Shown here piece after piece: positions 20,313 through 33,936 of a stretch of DNA of 64,000 nt (position 1 is the stretch's first letter; the number at the start of each line of letters is the position of its first letter). This stretch comes from Erinaceus europaeus (lineage: Eukaryota; Chordata; Mammalia; Eulipotyphla; Erinaceidae). The stretch spans positions 20,001 through 84,000 of the forward strand of contig NW_026647348.1 in assembly GCF_950295315.1 (NCBI RefSeq), given 5' to 3'. The translations under genes were made by a program, and so were the position numbers. The notes under the pieces are model-generated. The model saw only the letters and a program-made list of their open reading frames with translations, was not told the DNA's origin and searched no databases.

Positions 20313-23300
20313 CCTGCCTGTTTCAAAGTGAAAAAAGGGAAAAATCTATTTTGGAGGGAAAAGGACCAAAATGCAGGCAGGTGGAATCCGTGGAAGGTGG
20401 ATGGGGAGTTGCTCCTGCCCTGGCACTAGAGCCCCAGCTGCTCTTCCAGGTGCTCTCTGATAACAGAGATCTCCGTGTGTCGTGTCATGACACTGTCTCC
20501 AGGACTGACTCTCAGGATAATGAGGATTCAAAACGAGGCAGGTGATACTGCCTTCAAAAGGAAATCCAGGGAGGTTTGGCGGTATGTCAGAGGGTTAAGG
20601 GCTTGTGGCGCTCACGAATAGAGGGGACAGGGGGAAGGATTTGGGGTCTGGCCCCCAGACCGCCACCTGCAGGGGAGTCGCTTTACAGGGGGTGAAGCAG
20701 GTCTTTAGGAGCTCTATCTTTCTCTCCCACCCTGTATTTCCTCTGCTCTCTCCTTTTGTGTCTGTCAGATGCAAGGTCAGTAACAACGACAACAACAACA
20801 ACAACAACAACAATAACCACCACAGTGACCAAGCAACAAGGGCAGCGAAAGGGGAACAAATGGAGTGCAGGAGCTGTGGATTATTCGTGGCGTAGGCACT
20901 CAGCTGTGGCAATAACCCCTTGAGGCAATCAATCCATACATGAAGAAGTAATACAGGTAACAGAGACGTATATGTCCCTGTGTGTTTCCACTGAGTTAAT
21001 GTAAATGCACTTTTATTTACTTCTTCATTTATTTATTACCTTGCCACGAGAATTTCTTTTCATTGCTAAAAAAAAGTGTCCCATCAAGGGTACCAGGTGT
21101 GCCACACCCAGTTAAGCACTCATGTTACAATGCAGGAGGACTGGGCTTCAACACCCTGGTTCGCACCTGCCAGGGGAAATCTTTACAAGTGGTGCGGAAG
21201 TGCTGCAGTTGTCTCTCCTTGTGTCTCAAACTCTCTATACCTCCCTTCCCTCTCAATTCCTGTCTATTTATTCCAGTGAATAATCAAGAAAATAGAAAGT
21301 AAAAAAAGAAAAAGGAAAAGGACATATTCCACGACTTCAAATGGGCTACTCAGGACAATGCTTTCCTTGTTAAGATCCTCACAGCATTCCATATGCAGAA
21401 AGGCAAAGACGCCATGTATTTTTTAACCCAGTTTTTATATTTATTTATTTATTTAGGTGCTTATTCATTTTTGTTGTTGATGAATTAATGTTTTACATTT
21501 GACATTGACTAAGGATCTGACACCCGTGGACTCCAGTACCCCTATATGGTACTCTGCCTCTACAAAACCGATCCATTGACCTGTCCATCCATCCATCCAT
21601 CCACCCATACATCTATCCATCCATTCATCCATCCATCCATCCATCCATCCATCCATCCACCAGTCAACCATGCTAAGTACAAAAGGAGATCTCTCCTTGA
21701 ATGGTGAGGAGAAACAACGATGCATAGGTAGGTTGCAAAGGCGAGTTTGGCTGAATAGGGAAGAGGGGCTGAACCAGGGAATGTGTTGGGGCGTGTGGGT
21801 TTGGGTGGGGTCAGCTGGAGACCCTGTGAGCTGGGTCACATTAGGGGCAGGCAGGGGGTGGAAGGGGTTGCGAACAGCTGTCACTGGAGAACCATCACAA
21901 GTGCTGGAGCTGGTGAGCAGGGCACCTGGAAGAAAGGACAGACAAAGGAGAGAAGCAAAGTGCGGAGGAGAGGAGACGGGAGAGAAAGGTGAGGACAGGA
22001 GAGGACAGGATTGGAGGGGACCTGAGAAACCTACCTGGACAAAGGCAGCATACAGACATCCAGGAAGGCAGGCAGGCATGCAGGCAGCTCTGGCCTGTGC
22101 TCCCTGGATCCCGGGCGCACCTCCACCTGTCTTCTCTTGGCTGCCAGCCCTGAGGTCCCTCGTCGGTCAGCACTGACTTCCCGTCCTCCCGTCCCTCTGT
22201 GCCAGGGCCCAGGCGTCTGGGTGCTGTTGCCTGACATAGTGGCAGGGCAGTTGGGCTGCCCAGTGCCAGTGTGGCCAACACAGATTGCCAGGGGCTAGGA
22301 CATCACAGAGGGCTCCTGTGGTTGCTTGGCCACTGGAACCCCGCCCATCCTGTTGACCAGCAGCCAGGACCCCCACGCTGAACTTGACCTGATGGGTGGT
22401 GGCCAGCCACCAGAGCCAGAGCCCCAGGCCAAAGCAGGTGCTGGTCGTCCGGGCCAAGGGGCTATGGGAAGATTGGTGTGTGTCTGGGCATGGGGCTGGC
22501 ATCTGACATTCCAGGGCGGGGGACCAAGTTCTGCCAGGCCCCTGTCCCACCATGTGCACTGACACACAGTCTTGCTGACTGACTGACAGTCCCCGCCCCA
22601 GAGATAACCACACCAAGTCCCTGGGTGCCCTGAGCTGCCCCTGAGGGTTGGTGGGTGCCTGCCTGGACACATGCCTCCGTAATGGAGGCCTCTATTAACA
22701 CCGTTGCCTACTGACAGCTGCCCACCTGCCCCTCCTCCTCCTCCCCCACCTCCTCCTCCTCCTCCTCTTCTTCCTACTCCTCTTCCTCCTCTTCCTCCTC
22801 CTCTTCCTCCTCCTCCTCCTCCAACCCCTCCTCCTCTTCCTCATCCTCAGTGGGACTCACTCAGGGCCCTTGGCCTATGCAAGCCAGTGCTGCTGCTCTG
22901 GCTTCTGCAGCTTCTATCCAGTTGGGGGGTGTAGGAATCTGTTCCTGTCAGTCCCTGATTCCTGGGACCTTCCATGCCTCCAGCTGCCCCCACTCTCTAG
23001 TCCTGATCCCTCCTCAAGGATGCCCCCTTTCCCCTTACCCTCTGTCCCCCAGCTCCCAACTAACATCCACTGTGTTCCTCCCTGCGCTACTTTACTGCCA
23101 CCCTGCTTCTGCCCTTCAGCCCTGAGGGCCCAGGGCCAGCCCAGCTGCCATCTCACCATCCAGCAGGGGGACCTGCCCTAAACCCCTGCCACCACACCCA
23201 CACACACAGCCCTGCACACACTCCTGGGCTCCCCTGCCTGCAGCCTGCCTCTCAAACAGTCTCCTTCTGGCCCCTAGCCCACTTACAGCCTCTGCCACGG

Positions 23301-23725
23301 ACCCCCACAGACACCTGGGCATGAGCAGTGCAGACATGCAAACAGCTCCCCTCGCCCCCACTCCAGTTGCTCCAAGGTTGGCAAGAGTCTTTTTTTCATG
23401 CTGTAGGGGAGGGAGTTGAGACAGTCCAATGTCCTGGGGAGCAAGAACTGCAAACAGTCCATCTACAATGTAACATTTGGGTCTCAGGCCGCCCAATCCC
23501 TAGGGCGCTGTGCAGACCTTTGACTGGCGAAAACACCCCATCTGAGCGTGAGATCTGGCTGGGCTAGTGGCTCTTTCTGTGGACTAAGAGACAGACAGAC
23601 AGAGTTTTCAGGTTCAAAACCTATACTTCCCAGAAGATGGTCATTCACTTCGGTAAAAAAAATAAATAAATAAATAAAATAAAAAAGCTTTTTATTTTTT
23701 TTTCCCCTGCCTGGGTAACCTGTCT
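20313..23725 (+). repeat. Macrosatellite unit 7 (type E)
   Basis: First complete E unit: GTGGAATCC, AACGAC interruption of the AAC tract, CCCGTGGACTCC in place of CCCGCGGACTCC, CATGCTAAGTAC, GACATAGTGG, and the AAAT-repeat tail at 23655-23686. At 3413 bp it is the longest type in the window. Confidence 0.95.
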
Positions 23726-26700
23726 CCTGCCTGTTTCAAAGTGAAAAAAGGGAAAAATCTATTTTGGAGGGAAAAGGACCAAAATGCAGGCAGGTGGACT
23801 CCGTGGAAGGTGGATGGGGAGTTGCTCCTGCCCTGGCACTAGAGCCCCAGCTGCTCTTCCAGGTGCTCTCTGATAACAGAGATCTCCGTGTGTCGTGTCA
23901 TGACACTGTCTCCAGGACTGACTCTCAGGATAATGAGGATTCAAAACGAGGCAGGTGATACTGCCTTCAAAAGGAAATCCAGGGAGGTTTGGCGGTATGT
24001 CAGAGGGTTAAGGGCTTGTGGCGCTCACGAATAGAGGGGACAGAGGGAAGGATTTGGGGTCTGGCCCCCAGACCGCCACCTGCAGGGGAGTCGCTTTACA
24101 GGGGGTGAAGCAGGTCTTTAGGAGCTCTATCTTTCTCTCCCACCCTGTATTTCCTCTGCTCTCTCCTTTTGTGTCTGTCAGATGCAAGGTCAGTAACAAC
24201 AACAACAACAACAACAACAACAATAACCACCACAGTGACCAAGCAACAAGGGCAGCGAAAGGGGAACAAATGGAGTGCAGCAGCTGTGGATTATTCGTGG
24301 CGTAGGCACTCAGCTGTGGCAATAACCCCTTGAGGCAATCAATCCATACATGAAGAAGTAATACAGGTAACAGAGACGTATATGTCCCTGTGTGTTTCCA
24401 CTGAGTTAATGTAAATGCACTTTTATTTACTTCTTCATTTATTTATTACCTTGCCACGAGAATTTCTTTTCATTGCTAAAAAAAAGTGTCCCATCAAGGG
24501 TACCAGGTGTGCCACACACAGTTAAGCACTCATGTTACAATGCAGGAGGACTGGGCTTCAACACCCTGGTTCGCACCTGCCAGGGGAAATCTTTACAAGT
24601 GGTGCGGAAGTGCTGCAGTTGTCTCTCCTTGTGTCTCAAACTCTCTATACCTCCCTTCCCTCTCAATTCCTGTCTATTTATTCCAGTGAATAATCAAGAA
24701 AATAGAAAGTAAAAAAAGAAAAAGGAAAAGGACATATTCCACGACTTCAAATGGGCTACTCAGGACAATGCTTTCCTTGTTAAGATCCTCACAGCATTCC
24801 ATATGCAGAAAGGCAAAGACGCCATGTATTTTTTAACCCAGTTTTTATATTTATTTATTTATTTATTTAGGTGCTTATTCATTTTTGTTATTGATGAATT
24901 AATGTTTTACATTTGACATTGACTAAGGATCTGACACCCGCGGACTCCAGTACCCCTATATGGTACTCTGCCTCTACAAAACCGATCCATTGACCTGTCC
25001 ATCCATCCATCCATCCACCCATACATCTATCCATCCATTCATCCATCCATCCATCCATCCATCCATCCACCAGTCAACCAAGCTAAGTACAAAAGGAGAT
25101 CTCTCCTTGAATGGTGAGGAGAAACAACGATGCATAGGTAGGTTGCAAAGGCGAGTTTGGCTGAATAGGGCAGAGGGGCTGAACCAGGGAATGTGTTGGG
25201 GCGTGTGGGTTTGGGTGGGGTCAGCTGGAGACCCTGTGAGCTGGGTCACATTAGGGGCAGGCAGGGGGTGGAAGGGGTTGCGAACAGCTGTCACTGGAGA
25301 ACCATCACAAGTGCTGGAGCTGGTGAGCAGGGCACCTGGAAGAGAGGACAGACAAAAGAAAGAAGCAAAGTGCGGAGGAGAGGAGAGGGGAGAGAATGGT
25401 GAGGACAGGAGAGGACAGGATTGGAGGGGACCTGAGAAACCTACCCGGACAAAGGCAGCATACAGACATCCAGGAAGGCAGGCAGGCATGCAGGCAGCTC
25501 TGGCCTGGGCTCGCTGGATCCCAGGCGCACCTCCACCTGTCTTCTCTTGGCTGCCAGCCCTGAGGTCCCTCGTCGGTCAGCACTGACTTCCCATCCTTCC
25601 GTCCCTCTGTGCCAGGGCCCAGGCGTCTGGGCGCTGTTGCCTGACCTAGTGGCAGGGCAGTTGGGCTGCCCAGTGCCAGTGTGGCCAGCACAGATTGCCC
25701 GGGGCTAGGACATCACAGAGGGCTCCTGTGGTTGCTTGGCCACGGGGACCCCGCCCATCCAGTTGACCAGCAGCCATGACCCCCACGCTGAACTTGACCT
25801 GAGGGGTGGTGGCCAGCCACCAGAGCCAGAGCCCCAGGCCAAAGCAGGTGCTGGTCGTCCGGGCCAAGGGGCTATGGGCAGATTGGTGTGTGTCTGGGCA
25901 TGGGGCTGGCATCTGACAGTCCAGGGCGGGGGACCAAGTTCTGCCAGGCCCCTGTCCCACCATGTGCACTGACACACAGTCTTGCTGACTGACTGACAGT
26001 CCCCGCCCCAGAGATACCTACACCAAGTCCCTGGGTGACCTGAGCTGCCCCTGAGGGTTGGTGGGTGCCTGCCTGGACACATGCCTCCGTAATGGAGGCC
26101 TCTATTAACACCGTTGCCTACTGACAGCTGCCCACCTGCCCCTCCTCCTCCTCCCCCACCTCCTCCTCCTCCTCCTCTTCTTCCTACTCCTCTTCCTCCT
26201 CTTCCTCCTCCTCTTCCTCCTCCTCCTCCTCCACCCCCTCCTCCTCTTCCTCATCCTCCGTGGGACTCACTCAGGGCCCTTGGCCTAGGCAAGCCAGGGC
26301 TGCTGCTCTGGCTTCTGCAGCTTCTATCCAGTGGGGGGGTGTAGGAATCTGTTCCTGTCAGTCCCTGATTCCTGGGACCTTCCATGCCTCCAGCTGCCCC
26401 CACTCTCTAGTCCTGACCCCTCCTCAAGGATGCCCCCTTTCCCCTTACCCTCTGTCCCCCAGCTCCCAACTAACATCCACTGTGTTCCTCCCTGTGCTAC
26501 TTTACTGCCACCCTGCTTCTGCCCTTCAGCCCTGAGGGCCCAGGGCCAGCCCAGCTGCCATCTCACCATCCAGCAGGGGGACCTGCCCGAAACCCCTGCC
26601 ACCACACCCACACACACAGCCCTGCACACACTCCTGGGCTCCCCTGCCTGCAGCCTGCCTCTCAAGCAGTCTCCTTCTGGCCCCTAGCCCCCTTACAGCC

Positions 26701-27124
26701 TCTGCCACGGACCCCCACAGACACCTGGGCATGAGCAGTGCAGACATGCAAACAGCTCCCCTCGCCCCCACTCCAGTTGCTCCAAGGTTGGCAAGAGTCT
26801 TTTTTTCATGCTGTAGGGGAGGGAGTTGAGACAGTCCAATGTCCTGGGGAGCAAGAACTGCAAACAGTCCATCTACAATGTAACATTTGGGTCTCAGGCC
26901 GCCCAATCCCTAGTGATCTGTGCAGACCTTTGACTGGCGAAAACACCCCATCTGAGCGTGAGATCTGGCTGGGCTAGTGGCTGTTTCTGTGGACTAAGAG
27001 AAAGACAGACAGAGTTTGCAGGTTCAAAACCTATACTTCCCAGAAGATGGTCATTCACTTCCGTAAAAAAAAAAAAAAAAAAAAGGCTTTTTATTTTTTT
27101 TTCCCCTGCCTGGGTAACCTGTCT
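23726..27124 (+). repeat. Macrosatellite unit 8 (type D)
   Basis: It matches unit 6 at +6812 bp in length and at every variant compared, including GTGATCTG at about 26914. Confidence 0.95.
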
Positions 27125-30100
27125 CCTGCCTGTTTCAAAGTGAAAAAAGGGAAAAATCTATTTTGGAGGGAAAAGGACCAAAATGCAGGCAGGTGGAATC
27201 CGTGGAAGGTGGATGGGGAGTTGCTCCTGCCCTGGCACTAGAGCCCCAGCTGCTCTTCCAGGTGCTCTCTGATAACAGAGATCTCCGTGTGTCGTGTCAT
27301 GACACTGTCTCCAGGACTGACTCTCAGGATAATGAGGATTCAAAACGAGGCAGGTGATACTGCCTTCAAAAGGAAATCCAGGGAGGTTTGGCGGTATGTC
27401 AGAGGGTTAAGGGCTTGTGGCGCTCACGAATAGAGGGGACAGGGGGAAGGATTTGGGGTCTGGCCCCCAGACCGCCACCTGCAGGGGAGTCGCTTTACAG
27501 GGGGTGAAGCAGGTCTTTAGGAGCTCTATCTTTCTCTCCCACCCTGTATTTCCTCTGCTCTCTCCTTTTGTGTCTGTCAGATGCAAGGTCAGTAACAACG
27601 ACAACAACAACAACAACAACAACAATAACCACCACAGTGACCAAGCAACAAGGGCAGCGAAAGGGGAACAAATGGAGTGCAGGAGCTGTGGATTATTCGT
27701 GGCGTAGGCACTCAGCTGTGGCAATAACCCCTTGAGGCAATCAATCCATACATGAAGAAGTAATACAGGTAACAGAGACGTATATGTCCCTGTGTGTTTC
27801 CACTGAGTTAATGTAAATGCACTTTTATTTACTTCTTCATTTATTTATTACCTTGCCACGAGAATTTCTTTTCATTGCTAAAAAAAAGTGTCCCATCAAG
27901 GGTACCAGGTGTGCCACACCCAGTTAAGCACTCATGTTACAATGCAGGAGGACTGGGCTTCAACACCCTGGTTCGCACCTGCCAGGGGAAATCTTTACAA
28001 GTGGTGCGGAAGTGCTGCAGTTGTCTCTCCTTGTGTCTCAAACTCTCTATACCTCCCTTCCCTCTCAATTCCTGTCTATTTATTCCAGTGAATAATCAAG
28101 AAAATAGAAAGTAAAAAAAGAAAAAGGAAAAGGACATATTCCACGACTTCAAATGGGCTACTCAGGACAATGCTTTCCTTGTTAAGATCCTCACAGCATT
28201 CCATATGCAGAAAGGCAAAGACGCCATGTATTTTTTAACCCAGTTTTTATATTTATTTATTTATTTAGGTGCTTATTCATTTTTGTTGTTGATGAATTAA
28301 TGTTTTACATTTGACATTGACTAAGGATCTGACACCCGTGGACTCCAGTACCCCTATATGGTACTCTGCCTCTACAAAACCGATCCATTGACCTGTCCAT
28401 CCATCCATCCATCCACCCATACATCTATCCATCCATTCATCCATCCATCCATCCATCCATCCATCCATCCACCAGTCAACCATGCTAAGTACAAAAGGAG
28501 ATCTCTCCTTGAATGGTGAGGAGAAACAACGATGCATAGGTAGGTTGCAAAGGCGAGTTTGGCTGAATAGGGAAGAGGGGCTGAACCAGGGAATGTGTTG
28601 GGGCGTGTGGGTTTGGGTGGGGTCAGCTGGAGACCCTGTGAGCTGGGTCACATTAGGGGCAGGCAGGGGGTGGAAGGGGTTGCGAACAGCTGTCACTGGA
28701 GAACCATCACAAGTGCTGGAGCTGGTGAGCAGGGCACCTGGAAGAAAGGACAGACAAAGGAGAGAAGCAAAGTGCGGAGGAGAGGAGACGGGAGAGAAAG
28801 GTGAGGACAGGAGAGGACAGGATTGGAGGGGACCTGAGAAACCTACCTGGACAAAGGCAGCATACAGACATCCAGGAAGGCAGGCAGGCATGCAGGCAGC
28901 TCTGGCCTGTGCTCCCTGGATCCCGGGCGCACCTCCACCTGTCTTCTCTTGGCTGCCAGCCCTGAGGTCCCTCGTCGGTCAGCACTGACTTCCCGTCCTC
29001 CCGTCCCTCTGTGCCAGGGCCCAGGCGTCTGGGTGCTGTTGCCTGACATAGTGGCAGGGCAGTTGGGCTGCCCAGTGCCAGTGTGGCCAACACAGATTGC
29101 CAGGGGCTAGGACATCACAGAGGGCTCCTGTGGTTGCTTGGCCACTGGAACCCCGCCCATCCTGTTGACCAGCAGCCAGGACCCCCACGCTGAACTTGAC
29201 CTGATGGGTGGTGGCCAGCCACCAGAGCCAGAGCCCCAGGCCAAAGCAGGTGCTGGTCGTCCGGGCCAAGGGGCTATGGGAAGATTGGTGTGTGTCTGGG
29301 CATGGGGCTGGCATCTGACATTCCAGGGCGGGGGACCAAGTTCTGCCAGGCCCCTGTCCCACCATGTGCACTGACACACAGTCTTGCTGACTGACTGACA
29401 GTCCCCGCCCCAGAGATAACCACACCAAGTCCCTGGGTGCCCTGAGCTGCCCCTGAGGGTTGGTGGGTGCCTGCCTGGACACATGCCTCCGTAATGGAGG
29501 CCTCTATTAACACCGTTGCCTACTGACAGCTGCCCACCTGCCCCTCCTCCTCCTCCCCCACCTCCTCCTCCTCCTCCTCTTCTTCCTACTCCTCTTCCTC
29601 CTCTTCCTCCTCCTCTTCCTCCTCCTCCTCCTCCAACCCCTCCTCCTCTTCCTCATCCTCAGTGGGACTCACTCAGGGCCCTTGGCCTATGCAAGCCAGT
29701 GCTGCTGCTCTGGCTTCTGCAGCTTCTATCCAGTTGGGGGGTGTAGGAATCTGTTCCTGTCAGTCCCTGATTCCTGGGACCTTCCATGCCTCCAGCTGCC
29801 CCCACTCTCTAGTCCTGATCCCTCCTCAAGGATGCCCCCTTTCCCCTTACCCTCTGTCCCCCAGCTCCCAACTAACATCCACTGTGTTCCTCCCTGCGCT
29901 ACTTTACTGCCACCCTGCTTCTGCCCTTCAGCCCTGAGGGCCCAGGGCCAGCCCAGCTGCCATCTCACCATCCAGCAGGGGGACCTGCCCTAAACCCCTG
30001 CCACCACACCCACACACACAGCCCTGCACACACTCCTGGGCTCCCCTGCCTGCAGCCTGCCTCTCAAACAGTCTCCTTCTGGCCCCTAGCCCACTTACAG

Positions 30101-30537
30101 CCTCTGCCACGGACCCCCACAGACACCTGGGCATGAGCAGTGCAGACATGCAAACAGCTCCCCTCGCCCCCACTCCAGTTGCTCCAAGGTTGGCAAGAGT
30201 CTTTTTTTCATGCTGTAGGGGAGGGAGTTGAGACAGTCCAATGTCCTGGGGAGCAAGAACTGCAAACAGTCCATCTACAATGTAACATTTGGGTCTCAGG
30301 CCGCCCAATCCCTAGGGCGCTGTGCAGACCTTTGACTGGCGAAAACACCCCATCTGAGCGTGAGATCTGGCTGGGCTAGTGGCTCTTTCTGTGGACTAAG
30401 AGACAGACAGACAGAGTTTTCAGGTTCAAAACCTATACTTCCCAGAAGATGGTCATTCACTTCGGTAAAAAAAATAAATAAATAAATAAAATAAAAAAGC
30501 TTTTTATTTTTTTTTCCCCTGCCTGGGTAACCTGTCT
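27125..30537 (+). repeat. Macrosatellite unit 9 (type E)
   Basis: It matches unit 7 at +6812 bp, including the AAAT-repeat tail at 30467-30498. Confidence 0.95.
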
Positions 30538-33500
30538 CCTGCCTGTTTCAAAGTGAAAAAAGGGAAAAATCTATTTTGGAGGGAAAAGGACCAAAATGCA
30601 GGCAGGTGGACTCCGTGGAAGGTGGATGGGGAGTTGCTCCTGCCCTGGCACTAGAGCCCCAGCTGCTCTTCCAGGTGCTCTCTGATAACAGAGATCTCCG
30701 TGTGTCGTGTCATGACACTGTCTCCAGGACTGACTCTCAGGATAATGAGGATTCAAAACGAGGCAGGTGATACTGCCTTCAAAAGGAAATCCAGGGAGGT
30801 TTGGCGGTATGTCAGAGGGTTAAGGGCTTGTGGCGCTCACGAATAGAGGGGACAGAGGGAAGGATTTGGGGTCTGGCCCCCAGACCGCCACCTGCAGGGG
30901 AGTCGCTTTACAGGGGGTGAAGCAGGTCTTTAGGAGCTCTATCTTTCTCTCCCACCCTGTATTTCCTCTGCTCTCTCCTTTTGTGTCTGTCAGATGCAAG
31001 GTCAGTAACAACAACAACAACAACAACAACAACAATAACCACCACAGTGACCAAGCAACAAGGGCAGCGAAAGGGGAACAAATGGAGTGCAGCAGCTGTG
31101 GATTATTCGTGGCGTAGGCACTCAGCTGTGGCAATAACCCCTTGAGGCAATCAATCCATACATGAAGAAGTAATACAGGTAACAGAGACGTATATGTCCC
31201 TGTGTGTTTCCACTGAGTTAATGTAAATGCACTTTTATTTACTTCTTCATTTATTTATTACCTTGCCACGAGAATTTCTTTTCATTGCTAAAAAAAAGTG
31301 TCCCATCAAGGGTACCAGGTGTGCCACACACAGTTAAGCACTCATGTTACAATGCAGGAGGACTGGGCTTCAACACCCTGGTTCGCACCTGCCAGGGGAA
31401 ATCTTTACAAGTGGTGCGGAAGTGCTGCAGTTGTCTCTCCTTGTGTCTCAAACTCTCTATACCTCCCTTCCCTCTCAATTCCTGTCTATTTATTCCAGTG
31501 AATAATCAAGAAAATAGAAAGTAAAAAAAGAAAAAGGAAAAGGACATATTCCACGACTTCAAATGGGCTACTCAGGACAATGCTTTCCTTGTTAAGATCC
31601 TCACAGCATTCCATATGCAGAAAGGCAAAGACGCCATGTATTTTTTAACCCAGTTTTTATATTTATTTATTTATTTATTTAGGTGCTTATTCATTTTTGT
31701 TATTGATGAATTAATGTTTTACATTTGACATTGACTAAGGATCTGACACCCGCGGACTCCAGTACCCCTATATGGTACTCTGCCTCTACAAAACCGATCC
31801 ATTGACCTGTCCATCCATCCATCCATCCACCCATACATCTATCCATCCATTCATCCATCCATCCATCCATCCATCCATCCACCAGTCAACCAAGCTAAGT
31901 ACAAAAGGAGATCTCTCCTTGAATGGTGAGGAGAAACAACGATGCATAGGTAGGTTGCAAAGGCGAGTTTGGCTGAATAGGGCAGAGGGGCTGAACCAGG
32001 GAATGTGTTGGGGCGTGTGGGTTTGGGTGGGGTCAGCTGGAGACCCTGTGAGCTGGGTCACATTAGGGGCAGGCAGGGGGTGGAAGGGGTTGCGAACAGC
32101 TGTCACTGGAGAACCATCACAAGTGCTGGAGCTGGTGAGCAGGGCACCTGGAAGAGAGGACAGACAAAAGAAAGAAGCAAAGTGCGGAGGAGAGGAGAGG
32201 GGAGAGAATGGTGAGGACAGGAGAGGACAGGATTGGAGGGGACCTGAGAAACCTACCCGGACAAAGGCAGCATACAGACATCCAGGAAGGCAGGCAGGCA
32301 TGCAGGCAGCTCTGGCCTGGGCTCGCTGGATCCCAGGCGCACCTCCACCTGTCTTCTCTTGGCTGCCAGCCCTGAGGTCCCTCGTCGGTCAGCACTGACT
32401 TCCCATCCTTCCGTCCCTCTGTGCCAGGGCCCAGGCGTCTGGGCGCTGTTGCCTGACCTAGTGGCAGGGCAGTTGGGCTGCCCAGTGCCAGTGTGGCCAG
32501 CACAGATTGCCCGGGGCTAGGACATCACAGAGGGCTCCTGTGGTTGCTTGGCCACGGGGACCCCGCCCATCCAGTTGACCAGCAGCCATGACCCCCACGC
32601 TGAACTTGACCTGAGGGGTGGTGGCCAGCCACCAGAGCCAGAGCCCCAGGCCAAAGCAGGTGCTGGTCGTCCGGGCCAAGGGGCTATGGGCAGATTGGTG
32701 TGTGTCTGGGCATGGGGCTGGCATCTGACAGTCCAGGGCGGGGGACCAAGTTCTGCCAGGCCCCTGTCCCACCATGTGCACTGACACACAGTCTTGCTGA
32801 CTGACTGACAGTCCCCGCCCCAGAGATACCTACACCAAGTCCCTGGGTGACCTGAGCTGCCCCTGAGGGTTGGTGGGTGCCTGCCTGGACACATGCCTCC
32901 GTAATGGAGGCCTCTATTAACACCGTTGCCTACTGACAGCTGCCCACCTGCCCCTCCTCCTCCTCCCCCACCTCCTCCTCCTCCTCCTCTTCTTCCTACT
33001 CCTCTTCCTCCTCTTCCTCCTCCTCTTCCTCCTCCTCCTCCTCCACCCCCTCCTCCTCTTCCTCATCCTCCGTGGGACTCACTCAGGGCCCTTGGCCTAG
33101 GCAAGCCAGGGCTGCTGCTCTGGCTTCTGCAGCTTCTATCCAGTGGGGGGGTGTAGGAATCTGTTCCTGTCAGTCCCTGATTCCTGGGACCTTCCATGCC
33201 TCCAGCTGCCCCCACTCTCTAGTCCTGACCCCTCCTCAAGGATGCCCCCTTTCCCCTTACCCTCTGTCCCCCAGCTCCCAACTAACATCCACTGTGTTCC
33301 TCCCTGTGCTACTTTACTGCCACCCTGCTTCTGCCCTTCAGCCCTGAGGGCCCAGGGCCAGCCCAGCTGCCATCTCACCATCCAGCAGGGGGACCTGCCC
33401 GAAACCCCTGCCACCACACCCACACACACAGCCCTGCACACACTCCTGGGCTCCCCTGCCTGCAGCCTGCCTCTCAAGCAGTCTCCTTCTGGCCCCTAGC

Positions 33501-33936
33501 CCCCTTACAGCCTCTGCCACGGACCCCCACAGACACCTGGGCATGAGCAGTGCAGACATGCAAACAGCTCCCCTCGCCCCCACTCCAGTTGCTCCAAGGT
33601 TGGCAAGAGTCTTTTTTTCATGCTGTAGGGGAGGGAGTTGAGACAGTCCAATGTCCTGGGGAGCAAGAACTGCAAACAGTCCATCTACAATGTAACATTT
33701 GGGTCTCAGGCCGCCCAATCCCTAGTGCGCTGTGCAGACCTTTGACTGGCGAAAACACCCCATCTGAGCGTGAGATCTGGCTGGGCTAGTGGCTGTTTCT
33801 GTGGACTAAGAGAAAGACAGACAGAGTTTGCAGGTTCAAAACCTATACTTCCCAGAAGATGGTCATTCACTTCCGTAAAAAAAAAAAAAAAAAAAAGGCT
33901 TTTTATTTTTTTTTCCCCTGCCTGGGTAACCTGTCT
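30538..33936 (+). repeat. Macrosatellite unit 10 (type D)
   Basis: It matches units 6 and 8 except at 33728-33729, where CG replaces AT. This gives the GTGCGCTG form also seen in most zone III units. The two-base change could come from a short conversion tract donated by a zone III unit. Confidence 0.95.
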
